DNA of 64,000 bases from Dermatemys mawii. Lineage: Eukaryota; Chordata; Testudines; Dermatemydidae. The stretch covers positions 17,773,853 through 17,837,852 of the forward strand of contig ML677334.1 of NCBI GenBank assembly GCA_007922305.1, read 5' to 3'. This document shows, piece by piece, positions 12,561 through 21,931 of this stretch (positions are counted from its first letter, which is position 1; every line of letters starts with the position of its first letter). The notes under the pieces are model-generated. The model was not told the origin of the DNA. It saw only the letters and a program-made list of their open reading frames with translations, and searched no databases. The position numbers and the translations under genes are program-made.

Positions 12561-12599
12561 AGATTCAATTAACACATTTTTTAACGAGTATCATCAGCG

Positions 12600-12827
12600 T
12601 GAAAGCCTATCTCTGGAATGGTGGCCAAAGCATGAAGGGGCATACAAATGTATAGCATACCTGGCACGTAAATACCACCAATGCCAGATACAAAATACTG
12701 GCTACAAAAGTGCCATGTGAATGCCTGTTCTCATTTTCAGATGACATTGTAAATAAGAAGTGGGCTGCATTATCTCCCATAAATGTAAACAAACTTGTTT
12801 GTCCTAGTGATTGGCTGAACAAGAAGT
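12600..12827 (+). pseudogene. Duplicated hAT dimerisation-domain arm
   Basis: On the plus strand, 12610-12720 encodes LEWWPKHEGAYKCIAYLARK, matching the hAT C-terminal dimerisation signature (W-W-x(n)-Y-x(n)-L-A-x-x-Y). It continues out of frame to a remnant of the VPCERLFS-like and W-L-N-K-K ending near 12715-12827. It is the mirror copy of the eroded segment at 11940-12200 on minus. This is a coding sequence reused as a terminal arm, not a gene. Confidence 0.6.
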
Positions 12828-13227
12828 AGGACTGATAGGACTTGTAGGCTCTGAAGTTTTATATTGTTTTGTTTTTGAGTGTTGTTGCATAACAAAAAAA
12901 TCTACGTTTGTATGTTGCACTTTCACAAGAAAGAGATTGCACTACAGTACTTGTAGGAGCTGAACTGAAAAATACTGTCTTTTGTTTAACATTATTACAG
13001 TGCAAATATTTGTAATAAAATAATATACACTTTGACTTCAATTACAATAAAGAATACAACATATATGAAAATGTAGAAGAACGTCCAAAATATTTAATTA
13101 ATTTCAATTGGTGTTCTATTGATTAACAGTGTGATTAAAATTGCGATTAATCGTGATTTATTTTTTTAATTGTGATTAATTTTTTGAGTTAATCATGTGA
13201 GTTAACTGTGATTAATTGACAGTCCTA

Positions 13228-15469
13228 CTTTTAACACCTCTGTCCTTTGCGGTTTAGGTAACCTGTACATTACACAGTTGTAAGCTTTAATTATCCAATT
13301 TCTGCAGAGTTGCTTTTCTGCTGTTTTTGTGCCATATTGGTTTTTGTCTCTCTGCCCTGGTCTTCACAGTGAAAGGCATCTTGTTACAGGTTTGTGTATT
13401 TTCTCCTAAAAACTTCCAGCCCAACAGGTTACCTTTGTTCTGTTAGCAATAACATTTTAAGCAGATTAACAATTCTGTGTAAAAGAATGAGTAAAACCAC
13501 ACTCATGGCAGTAAGGCCTTGGCCTGTTTCCTCGTCTGTACTCGTTCACTATCCATAATTACAAATAATTAAAAATATAGCTATCAAGGCTCTTAATCTT
13601 ACTATTAACAACTCTTAATTGTATATTACAATATTATAAGTCAGTGTGTTCTCCCCTCCTAATCTTTAATCTATTAGAGGTGGGGAGGGAAGGGCTTTAT
13701 GGGAAACATAATGATTCTTTAATGTCAACATTTGTTTTCTTTAAACATGAGAATTGTCATTCAAAATCCAGTTGTGTATGATTAATTACAAAGAAACTTA
13801 GAAATTTTCATATGAATAAATGTGTAGGGCTGTTTCAATTTTAGGGCCTTGATATTTGCTTGCTTTTGGTGGTACCACTGACACCAAACTGTGAGTGGGA
13901 TTTAGCAGATGGGAAGTGATATGTTAAAGAGTCACTTGCCTATTGGAAGTTCATGTCAATGGGTGAGGAACTGAGTTAATGGACTATGACCAAAGATATA
14001 ATGGGGGAGTGACTTACTTGTTCCGTTAGAAAAATTATTATGGTGTTTTCCCAGGTTGTGTTCCATGCTCCAATAAAGTTTCCTTTGTTTTATAAACTCA
14101 GTGCTTGTGGTGGGAAAGTATTACCTTTTCTGGATGCGCTTAATAAGCATTTCATGATCCCAAAACTTCTGGGTGTACATTCATGCCAGTGGTGCTGCTT
14201 AGTTTTAAGAAGCATCCCCAGCTATTGCAACCTGACCTTTAATTCCGACATCAAGTGACAGAAAGGATTACACATAAGTCTTTCTACCTCTCTGGTATGG
14301 GTAGCAGACAGGAGAGCCCAAGGTTCAGGAAAGCTCTGCTGCAGTTCTGTCGACAGTGACAAGGAGGATTACCAGAGTGGGGAGGGTGTACCGCCTTCTC
14401 TCCCAACTAGAGGAAGCTGGGAAAGCACTGAGTGGTTAGTAAAAAGTATATTCAGTTCCTTTGATCTTGTTTTGAAATTCTAACCTGAAAATAAAGCCAG
14501 CCCTGGGATTGGGGCGGGGGGAGGGAGAAAAGGGGGCTTTAGCAATTTACCCTGTAGGTTTCTTTCAGAGATCTGCATGAGTCAAAACAGCACGCTGGCT
14601 AGAAACTGATACTCCTCTACCCTCATTTCCCTCCAGATGCTTGTCCCTATCTCTCCTTCATGTTCAGCCATAAAGAAGGTAAGCAGAGAGCAATACCTGT
14701 GGCTATAGGGAGGGAGTAGCAGCATGGCAGAAGAATGTAGTCCTATTTAATTTTTTCCTACCAGCTTTTCCCCTTCTCTGGCACCTTTCTACACAGTCAA
14801 GGGTGCCAGCAGCATTTAGAACTCAGTTTAGGTCTGGAACATTTCAGTGTTTTAATTTATTCTCCAGATTTTTCCTAGATGGCCTGTCACTTTTCACAAT
14901 ATTCCAACTTTCATTTCTATTCTCTTGATAGCAATATAAACAGCACCCCACTTGTTTATTGTGAATTCAGTGCTGGGGAAAGGTGACAGATTAACAGCTT
15001 TGGAGAGAAAAGTCTTTACTTTGTTCAAAAACAGGTACACAGCAAAAGATGTGTTTCAGGTCACATCTGAAGGGATCGCCTCAAGAAGAAAGAAGAAAGG
15101 AAGGTAATTCATTCTGCACACTTATTTATGCCTTCATTTCAGAAAACACTTAAATATGTGCTTAAAGTTAAGCTTGTATTTAATTGCTTCTCTGAATAGG
15201 AGTGTTCTCCTGAATTGGAGGCTTGACTCTTGACCACTTTGTTAACAGTCAGTAAGGAACTTAACGTCAATTGATGTGGTTATTTTTGTCATTGTAATAT
15301 GCATAATGCAATGCTGTCACAAATATTACTAACATCTGTGCGAGGTATGTAAATCCCCATTTTACAGAACAGAATAGCTGAATTGCAGAGAAGTTAAACA
15401 ATTTACTCAGCTCCGTATGGCAAAGCCAACTTAGATTTTGAGTTCCTGCTTTGCCCTCCCTGTACATCT
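13228..15469. other. No gene; G-quadruplex motif and short repeat scrap
   Basis: AT-rich and unique-looking. Bases 14504-14527 carry four G runs (GGG, GGGG, GGGGGG, GGG) with short loops, a canonical G-quadruplex pattern. Bases 15125-15210 resemble a half of the TTAAGC foldback family. The frame 14040-14258 has no recognisable motif. Confidence 0.4.
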
Positions 15470-15477
15470 AGCTAGAC

Positions 15478-15711
15478 CAGTGGTTTTCAAACTTTTGTAG
15501 TGGTGACCCCTTTCACACAGCAAACCTCTGAGTGTGATGACCTACCCCCCTCATAAATTAAAAACACTTTTTAATATATTTAACACCATTATAAATGCTG
15601 GAGGCAAAATGGGGTTTGGGGTGGAGGCTGACAGCTAGCAACACCCCTCCCCCCCCCATAATAACCTTGCAACCCCCTGAGGGGTCCCAACCCACAGTTT
15701 GAGAACGCCTG
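15478..15711. mobile_element. hAT-type MITE
   Basis: The left end CAGTGGTTTTCAAACTTTT and the complement of the right end (CAGGCGTTCTCAAACTGTG) are the familiar Charlie/hAT-like termini. The 8-base flanks AGCTAGAC and AACTTCAC match at five of eight positions, consistent with an old 8 bp duplication. Non-coding. The minus frame 15558-15788 overlaps by chance. Confidence 0.7.
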
Positions 15712-15719
15712 AACTTCAC

Positions 15720-16330
15720 CACGAGCCCTATCTCATTTGTGGTCTGCCTTTTTATAAAGAAATGAACTGTTATGGCCAACTCTCTCACGGGCCACAGTAT
15801 ATAATACTGTAATTGCTCCAGTGTACTGAGAGAAACACAGCAGCTGTAACAAGAGTTCTCTACACTTAATTTTGGAATCAGAAGTGTTTTCCCATCTCCA
15901 TGGACAAAAGTTCTCTTCGACTATTATATGCTTCAGCCTTCCTCCTTCCATACCTGCAAATGCTTGTGAAGCAGAATTGATGACAAGCCACATTGAACCC
16001 TCTCCCTTTTCTCTTGTGGCTTCCATACACTGTAACAGAGGTATAAAAGACTTTTTACAGTAGGGATTCATTTGTGAAGAAGTTCATGAGGCCTGATTCT
16101 AATCTATTAGACTTGGAAAATTATTTTTTCCCTTTAGCATAATAAAGAACAAAATAATTTTTTTTCTAAACTTAGCAAAATAACTTCATTTAGTTTTACT
16201 TATTTTTTCAATGTTAAACATATTGTCTGAACAAGGATTCATTCATTCACCTAGCAGCCCCAGCATTCAGAGTAATCCTCTCCTCTTAAATTGCTGGCTT
16301 GCTAATTTAGAATCCTTACCGCACTATACC
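15720..16330. other. No gene recognised
   Basis: Two overlapping frames (minus 15733-16071, 112 codons; plus 15872-16063) cover part of this stretch, but neither has a domain, a splice context or a repeat that I recognise. Confidence 0.35.
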
Positions 16331-16540
16331 GGCGAGTTGCATCTTACGCGCATTCAGCTTTGTGTGGTTGGCAAAAAATGGAAAAAAGAGAAAAATAACC
16401 ATTTAAAAACTGTATCTGTAATGCGGGTGATTCCCCCGCCATTCAACTCAATGAGAGTTGGACTATACGCGGTTTTTGCTTTATGCGCTGACTGCGGAAC
16501 GTAACCCCAGCATAAGATGAGACTTGTCTGTATACTGTGG
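16331..16540 (-). mobile_element. MITE with CATCTTACGC-type ends
   Basis: The left end GTTGCATCTTACGC and the complement of the right end (GTCTCATCTTATGC) are similar inverted ends. The interior has poly-A/T and CGCGGTTTTTGC segments seen in a dispersed family that I associate with turtles. Boundaries are approximate and no duplication is certain. Confidence 0.45.
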
Positions 16541-16849
16541 ATTTTTGATGAGCCTCCTTTTTAAATGCCTCCTCCTCATACTAGGCCTTAGCCATGATAA
16601 TTCTGTTCTCAACAAAAACAGTGTTTGAACTGCAGCCAACTGTCAGGGTTTTTATATACTTTATATAGAGAATAATCAATGTGAGTGGTGAAGTATACAG
16701 TTGTGAATGTTTCCTTTAAAAACAGAATAGTAAAGTCTGATTGCAAAGACAAAATATTGCAAGCTTGTCTATGACCTCAAAGATAAGTTACTTTTTTAAT
16801 TTAGTGTAATAGATTTCAATAGTCCAGTGAAGGGATACAGACCCCATTT

Positions 16850-17090
16850 GGGGAGGCACTGTGGCCTAGTTCACTAAACTGGGACTCAGAAGGCCTAGAT
16901 TCTATTCCTTGCTTGGCCGTTGACCTGTTGGGTGACCTTGGAAAAGTCACTTCAATTATCTGTGCCTCAGTTTCTCCAGCTGTAAAATAGGAACAATGAT
17001 ACTGACCTCCTTTGTAAAGTACTTTGAGATCTACTGATGAAAAGTGCTATATAAGAGCTAGGTATTATTATTTTATTTTATTGTTGTCAA
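16850..17090 (+). repeat. MIR SINE (CORE-SINE)
   Basis: The 5' part has a tRNA-like A box (GTGGCCTAGTTCAC) and B box (GATTCTATTCC). The core is highly characteristic: GGTGACCTTGGAAAAGTCAC followed by CTGTGCCTCAGTTTC and TGTAAAATAGG. The 3' tail AAAGTGCTATATAAG and GTATTATTATT is shared with L2 LINEs, which supplied retrotransposition machinery to MIR. Confidence 0.9.
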
Positions 17091-17574
17091 AATGGGGTGA
17101 AACTTGGACAACCAGGTAGCATTCAGTGACTGAAAACATTGTCCTTCACCTCTATTTTTCTACGAAAATCTGACCCTTTCTCCCAAATGTGGATCCCTGA
17201 TCCGTGCATTTGTCAGTTCCAGAGTGAAGTATTGTAATTCCTTGTCTCTGAATCAACACATAGGCTTTAGCTGTCAGAAAATGCAGCTGTGCACTGTTTC
17301 TGACCACCTTTGGAAACTTCTGCAAAACCTTCCTTTTCGGAAAAGCTTTTCCCTTATAACAAGAATGATATTCACAGCACCAACCACTTCATTCTTTCTG
17401 CTCTCCACTTTCCTGCCAGTAAGAGACTTATCTCCAGACAAAGAGATTTCTGTATCCAGAAAATGGAGAAGAGTTGGAGATTCCAAGAAGTCCTCTAGGA
17501 ACTTCATTATTGTCACTCTGTTTTATAGGGATGGCACTCAGATAACCATGGAGATGGACAGCAGTATAATACCC
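17091..17574. other. No gene recognised
   Basis: Overlapping frames on both strands (plus 17224-17577, 117 codons; minus 17274-17516) lack any familiar motif and are probably chance. Confidence 0.35.
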
Positions 17575-17577
17575 TAA

Positions 17578-17803
17578 GGCTAGGTCTAGACTACAAGGTG
17601 ATTTTTTTCCCCTCTGCTAATGCGCATACGTTCACTGTAGCTTGATGAGAGCTAGCACAATTATAAGTAGCAGTGGTGCCGTGGGAGCTGAGCCAGGCTG
17701 AGTACAAACCTGCCTGTACTTGGCAGGGCTCAGCTACAGAACTGCTACAAGTATGTGTACACAATCATGGAAATCACATCCAGCTTATAGTGTAAACATA
17801 GCC
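17578..17803. mobile_element. Harbinger-type MITE, second family
   Basis: The left end GGCTAGGTCTAGACTACAAG and the complement of the right end (GGCTATGTTTACACTATAAG) form inverted repeats. TAA flanks both sides (17575-17577, 17804-17806). 226 bp, non-coding. It lies only 188 bases left of the large Harbinger element but has different ends. Confidence 0.75.
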
Positions 17804-18341
17804 TAAAATACCACATACAGTTTATAAGAAGGATAACTAACTAGCTGAGAAGTTCTGGCACCTCTCAGGGTAGACTAAATGGGAGTTGCATGCTCTGTTG
17901 TAGGGTGCTGTAAACATAAACATGAATGAGGTGAAGGTGAGACTGCAGAGGCTGCAGTATCTGTAATGTCTGAACAAACAAAAGATTCTAAGGGCTTGGT
18001 TACACTGGCACTTTATAGCGCTATAAAGCCCCCACGAGCGCTATAACCTCCTCCCCGTCCACACTGGCAAGGCACGTAGAGCGCTATAACCGCTGAGTTA
18101 TAGCGCTATTGTTAATCCACCTCCGCATGGGGAATAAGGGCTGTAGCGCAGCTGCTGTAGCGCTACAGCAAGAATGTGGACACCCACTGCGCATTAATTG
18201 CCCGTCCCATAATTCCCGTTCGAGCCACTCTGGTCATCACTTGCAAACTCTTTTGTCCTGTCCTCAGGTGACCACACGTCAGACCCGCCCTTTAAAGTTC
18301 CAGGGAAATTTGAAAATCCCCTTCCTGTTTGCTCCAGCCAA

Positions 18342-18507
18342 GCGTGGCGTGCTCTCAGGGAACCCTTGCAAGTGATCATTCTCATTGATCTGATTGATTG
18401 CATGGCGTGCTCTCAGGGAATCCTTGCAGGTGATCATTCTCATTGATCTGATTGATTGCGTGGCGTGGTCTCAGGGAATCGTTGCAGGTGATCATTCTGA
18501 TTGATCA
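18342..18507 (+). repeat. 58 bp tandem repeat, about 2.9 units
   Basis: Units begin GCGTGGCGTGCTCTCAGGG at 18342, GCATGGCG at 18400 and GCGTGGCG at 18458, with a period of exactly 58. Each contains TTGCAGGTGATCATTCT-like and TTGATCTGATTGATT segments. The array lies directly upstream of the SANT-gene start codon, in what should be its 5' untranslated or promoter region. Confidence 0.85.
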
Positions 18508-18870
18508 TCATGACTCCACGTGCCATGCCTCCTCGCAATAGGCGATCCCCAGCATGGAGCAATAGCGAGGTGCTGGACCTCATCAGCTGTTGGGGGGAAG
18601 AGGCTGTTCAGTGAAGGCGGGGGTGAGGAGGAGGACGAAGAGCAGGAGGATGAAGAAGAGGAGGAGGAGGAGGACTAGGTGGCAGCGACCCAGGGCACGG
18701 AGGAGTCCCTGGACACATGCAGCCAGGAGCTCTTCTCAAGCCAGGAGGGCAGCCAGCCACAGCATCCGGCGGTTGCAGGGGCCAGCTCAGCGGCGCATTG
18801 CGGAGGTAAAGCTGCTTTTCTATGGGGAAGGCTGGCAGCTTGGGGTGGAAAGGGATGCTTGCATGCTTGC

Positions 18871-19173
18871 CTACATGTGGAATAGTGCATTGATGTAGTC
18901 TATCACCTCGCGGTAGTCATCGTCAGTAATCTCTTCAAAGATCTCAATAAGAGCACTTGCAATGCGCCTGCGCAGGTTTCCCGGGAGAGCCAGCGTGGCC
19001 TCCGTCACAGTCACGGTCACTAGTCCCTGCCACTGTGCTACAATGGGTGGGGGGAGCATTGCTGCACATAGGCACGCTGCATATGGCCCTGGGCGGAAGC
19101 CGCATCTCATTAAAATCCCTTCCCTTTGTTCCTCAGTGACTCGAAGCAACGAGATATCTTCCAGGACAAACAC
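18871..19173 (-). CDS. Possible third Harbinger ORF, antisense in SANT intron
   Basis: An uninterrupted 100-codon frame of unknown function. It is preceded directly by TAG and opens at GTG, so it has no ATG of its own. The sequence TTCTCCGTAG just upstream on the minus strand looks like a splice acceptor, making an internal or terminal exon more likely than a free ORF. The protein is compositionally natural: an N-terminal VLEDISLLRV segment, a GFRPGPYAACLCAAM block, and an amphipathic acidic C-terminus with IEIFEEITDDDYREV then IDYINALF. A recognisable relic with the same C-terminal pattern and same antisense intronic position occurs in the second Harbinger at 54946-55047. I know no function for it. 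It could be an uncharacterised accessory protein or a downstream alternative exon of the nuclease gene. Confidence 0.45.
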   Translation of the reverse strand: MFVLEDISLLRVTEEQREGILMRCGFRPGPYAACLCAAMLPPPIVAQWQGLVTVTVTEATLALPGNLRRRIASALIEIFEEITDDDYREVIDYINALFHM

Positions 19174-19195
19174 CTACGGAGAATGTTGGAACAGT

Positions 19196-19386
19196 GTTCA
19201 GAGTAGGGCTCCTGCCACTTCCCAGCACTCCACCCCCGCCCCCCCGCCACAGCTTTTTAGGGCAGGGAAGAAATCCTTCCCCCTGCCTGCTGCTCAGAGT
19301 AGGGCTCCTGCAACTTACCGGCACTCCCCACCCCCATGCCCTGGCACAGCTTTTCTGGGGCAGGGAAAAAATCATTTCCCTTGCCT
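19196..19386 (+). repeat. 96 bp tandem duplication inside intron
   Basis: Two adjacent copies beginning GTTCAGAGTAGGGCTCCTG (19196) and GCTCAGAGTAGGGCTCCTG (19292), each ending in a CAGGGAA(G/A)AAATC-type block. They differ mainly in the C-rich middle. Confidence 0.8.
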
Positions 19387-20204
19387 CTGGAGTGCACTCA
19401 CCATGGCAGGGGCTCCGTTGCTGTATCTGTGCTCTCTGCGGGACAGGCAAACGGGGAATGCGGGGGAATGATAGGCATGTCTGCTCTTTACAAGGGAACC
19501 ACTGTTAAATGTATCTTTTTATTTTAGAAGGGTCGTCTTTGAGCCCTGTGCCATCACTCTTATCAACAGCTGAGAGGCTCAGGCGACTGAGGAAGTGGCC
19601 ACGAAGGAGCAAAAAGGATCTTGTACAGCAAGTAATGCAACAGGCTGTAACGGAGAATCGAGTTGCACAGAGGTGGAGGGAGAACGAGAGCAAGTTGAGG
19701 GAGAAGGCGTTGAAGGAGAATGCGATTCACTGCCGGAAAAGCACCGATAAGCTGTTCTCATTACTGCAGCTTCAATTGCAGACTATGCAGCGGCTTATCA
19801 CCCTTCAGGAGGAGAAGCACCGCGCTCTCCACCCTAATTATCATTTGCCCCAAATCCCTTCCCCTTCTGTGCCTCAGTACCCTCCAGGCTACTATCATCA
19901 GCTATATGGTTATCACCATCCACAGCTGCCTCCAACCCCTCTGTCTTCACCAAACAACCCCCAATTCCGGACCATTATCCACTGCAGTCAACCCCTAATA
20001 ACATGCCTTACTGCCCTCCGCAAATGGGGTTCGGGGGACATGGCCACTGTGAGGGCACTGGAGACTCAGAGACCTGGACATATTCCGATCTCTGACTGAC
20101 TCCATGCCACCCCCATTGCACCTCCCCCGGCTTCCCCCACACACGCATCACAATATTTTCTTTCAGCAACCGAAGTATCTGTTCAGTAAATGAATTGTCT
20201 TCTT

Positions 20205-20225
20205 AATAAATGGGTTTTTTTTATT
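20205..20225. terminator. Convergent poly(A) signals of element 1
   Basis: AATAAA at 20205-20210 serves the plus-strand SANT gene. TTTATT at 20220-20225 is the AATAAA of the minus-strand nuclease gene. The two transcripts would therefore end within about 20-50 bases of each other and overlap at their 3' ends. Confidence 0.6.
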
Positions 20226-20348
20226 AAGTGTACATACATTATTACAGGCTACAGAAAAGCAAATGCCTGTTCCTATTAAAAGAATGCTCCCTCCCTCCCT
20301 CCATCTGAACCTCACTTTAGAACTGGCTTTCAGCCTCAAAATGCTCCC

Positions 20349-21558
20349 TCAAGGCTTCCCTGATCCTAACAGCCTCGCGCTGGTCCCCTCCATGAACCCT
20401 GCTCTCTGGCTGGGCGTATGTGGCCTCCAGGCGTTGAACCTCCAAGGACCATGCCTGAGTGAAGCCTTCCCCTTCCGCTCACAAAGATTATGTAGGGCAC
20501 AGCATGCGGAAATAACCGCGGAGATACTACCCTCGGCCAAGTCTAGCCTCCCATAAAGACAGCGCCAGCGCGCCTTGAGACGCCCAAAAGCACACTCCAC
20601 AGTCATTCGACACCGGCTAAGCCTGTAGTTGAACCTTTCCTGACTGCTGTCCAGGCTCCCTGTGTAGGGTTTCATGAGCCAGGGCATTAAAGGGTAAGCG
20701 GGGTCGCCAAGAATCACTATGGGTATTTCCACTTCCCCCACGGGGATCCTCTGGTCTGGGAAAAAAGTCCCGGCTTGCAGCTTCATGAACAGGCCGGTGT
20801 TGCGGAAGATGCGTGCGTCATGCACCTTTCCAGACCAGCCAGCGTTAATGTCAGTGAAACGCCCACGGTGATCCACAAGCGCCTGGAGAACCATGGAGAA
20901 GTACCCCTTTCGGTTAACGTACTCGTCTGCTAGGTGGGCGGGCGCCAGAATAGGTATATGGGTCCCATCTATCGCCCCTCCACAGTTAGGGAAACTCATT
21001 TCTTCAAAGCCAGCAACAATGTCATGCACGTTACCCAGAGTCACGATTTTTCGTAGCAGGATGCGATTAACGGCCCTGCACACTTGCATCAGCACAACTC
21101 CAACGGTCGACTTTCCAACCCCAAACTGGTTGGCCACCGATTGGTAGCTGTCTGGTGTAGCCAGCTTCCAGATCGCGATAGCCACCCGCTTCTCCACCGG
21201 GAGGGCAGCTCTCAATCTGGTGTCCTTGCGCCGCAGGGCGGGGGGTGAGTTGAGCACACAGTCCCATGAAAGTGGCTTTTCTCATTCAAAAGTTTTGCAG
21301 CCACTGCTTGTCGTCCCAGACTTGCATGACGATGCAATCCCACCACTCAGTGCTCATTTCCCGTGCCCAGAAGTGGCGTTCCACGGCCGTGAGCATGTCC
21401 GTTAATGAGACAAGAAGCTTCGTGTCAAACACATTCACCACTTCGATCTCATCTTCGGACTCATCACTGTCATCCTGCATGTCAAGGATTAACTCCATTG
21501 CACACAGAGATGTGCTGGCGACAGTCGTCAGCATGTTCCTCGGCAGTTCTGGATTCAT
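20349..21558 (-). pseudogene. HARBI1-type DDE nuclease (transposase), two lesions
   Basis: This is the catalytic nuclease of PIF/Harbinger elements (DDE_Tnp_4 type), which cuts at the terminal repeats and inserts at TWA. Coding starts at ATG 21558. The first ~90 codons have an acidic stretch and an FWAREMSTEWWD block, ending in an in-frame TGA at 21286-21288, probably from a CGA. About 45 bases later a six-G run (21240-21245) marks a one-base frameshift, after which a 302-codon frame runs open to TGA at 20349. It contains a helix-turn-helix (SYQSVANQFGVGKSTV) and then the catalytic residues in AIDGTH (D97 of that frame), LGDPAYPL (D185) and VECAFGRLKARW (E221), with 35 residues between the last two. 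The catalytic core thus looks intact and the damage lies in the N-terminal third. Confidence 0.88.
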
Positions 21559-21931
21559 TGCGGCACACGACAATGGAAGACGGCGCGCGCCTTGCTGAAA
21601 CCGTTGAAAGATGGCGCCGGAGGTGGAAGGAAACACAGGGATTGCTGAGATATGCCAAAAAGCATCATGGGTAGTTGAAACAGGATACAGAATGCCCCGC
21701 AAGTGACGCCCCCCCTACCACAAGGCATTGCGCCAGATCGGGAAGAGGTGTACTGTGGGATACATGCCCTAATGCGCTGCTCATAATGCCGCATTAAGTG
21801 CCGCAAATGTGGCCATGCTATAACGCTGGAGCATCTCAGTGTGGACATACAATAGCGCTATTCATATTACTGTATAAGGGGACCGCTATAACCAATAGCG
21901 CTATAATCTTGTAAGTGTAACCATGCCCTAA

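Larger units (their letters stand above)
11606..13227 (-). mobile_element. Palindromic non-autonomous hAT element
   Basis: The ends TAGGGCTGTCAA (11606) and TTGACAGTCCTA (13216-13227) form hAT-like inverted repeats. The two outer arms are long near-reverse complements. Motifs such as CAAATATTTGCACTGTAA, AAGTACTGTAGTGCAATCTC and GCCAATCGCTAAGACAAACAAG near 11740-11960 recur inverted near 12780-13010. The right arm carries the C-terminal hAT coding segment on plus and the left arm carries the same segment on minus. No 8 bp duplication could be confirmed. Confidence 0.7.
18806..19527 (+). other. Inferred intron of the SANT/Myb gene
   Basis: The donor GTAAAG follows CGGAG at 18801-18805 and the acceptor TTTTAG ends at 19527. 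The phase-1 junction keeps the downstream frame open. The intron contains a minus-strand open frame (18871-19173) and a 96 bp tandem duplication (19196-19386). The plus frames here, up to 169 codons, read through intron sequence and are not believed. Confidence 0.6.
18510..20099 (+). pseudogene. Harbinger SANT/Myb-like DNA-binding protein, broken
   Basis: This is the DNA-binding partner that, in PIF/Harbinger elements, helps bring the transposase to the terminal repeats and into the nucleus. Exon 1 starts at ATG 18510 and encodes the beginning of a Myb/SANT helix (AWSNSEVLDLISCWGEE). It then loses the rest of that domain in an internal deletion and meets TGA at 18612. After a frame change come an acidic Glu/Asp run and a TAG at about 18675, then QELFSSQE-type linker sequence. 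The exon ends at 18805 before GTAAAG. Exon 2 starts at 19528 after TTTTAG with matching phase. It encodes an LRRLRKWPRRSKKD basic block, then a charged coiled-coil-like region (QRWRENESKLREK), ending at TGA 20097-20099. AATAAA lies at 20205. Family assignment is from recognition, not a search. Confidence 0.75.
17992..21928 (+). mobile_element. PIF/Harbinger transposon, near full length
   Basis: A 3937 bp element with terminal inverted repeats (GGGCTTGGTTACACT at left, complement GGGCATGGTTACACT at right, both followed inside by TATAGCGCT blocks). A perfect TAA target duplication sits at 17989-17991 and 21929-21931. It carries a SANT/Myb-like gene on plus (18510-20099) and a HARBI1-type nuclease on minus (21558-20349), arranged tail to tail. 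An extra antisense frame lies in the SANT-gene intron. Both main genes are disabled by a few lesions, so the copy is inactive, but its ends look able to be recognised in trans. Confidence 0.92.

Noticed and set aside
18590..18898. Arg/Lys-rich 102-codon plus frame
   Set aside because: It is the off-frame reading of the acidic GAG/GAC-rich tract in SANT exon 1.
18962..19471. 169-codon plus-strand frame in the Harbinger
   Set aside because: It lies inside the inferred SANT intron, includes both 96 bp duplicates, and is the shadow of the minus-strand frame and C-rich repeats.
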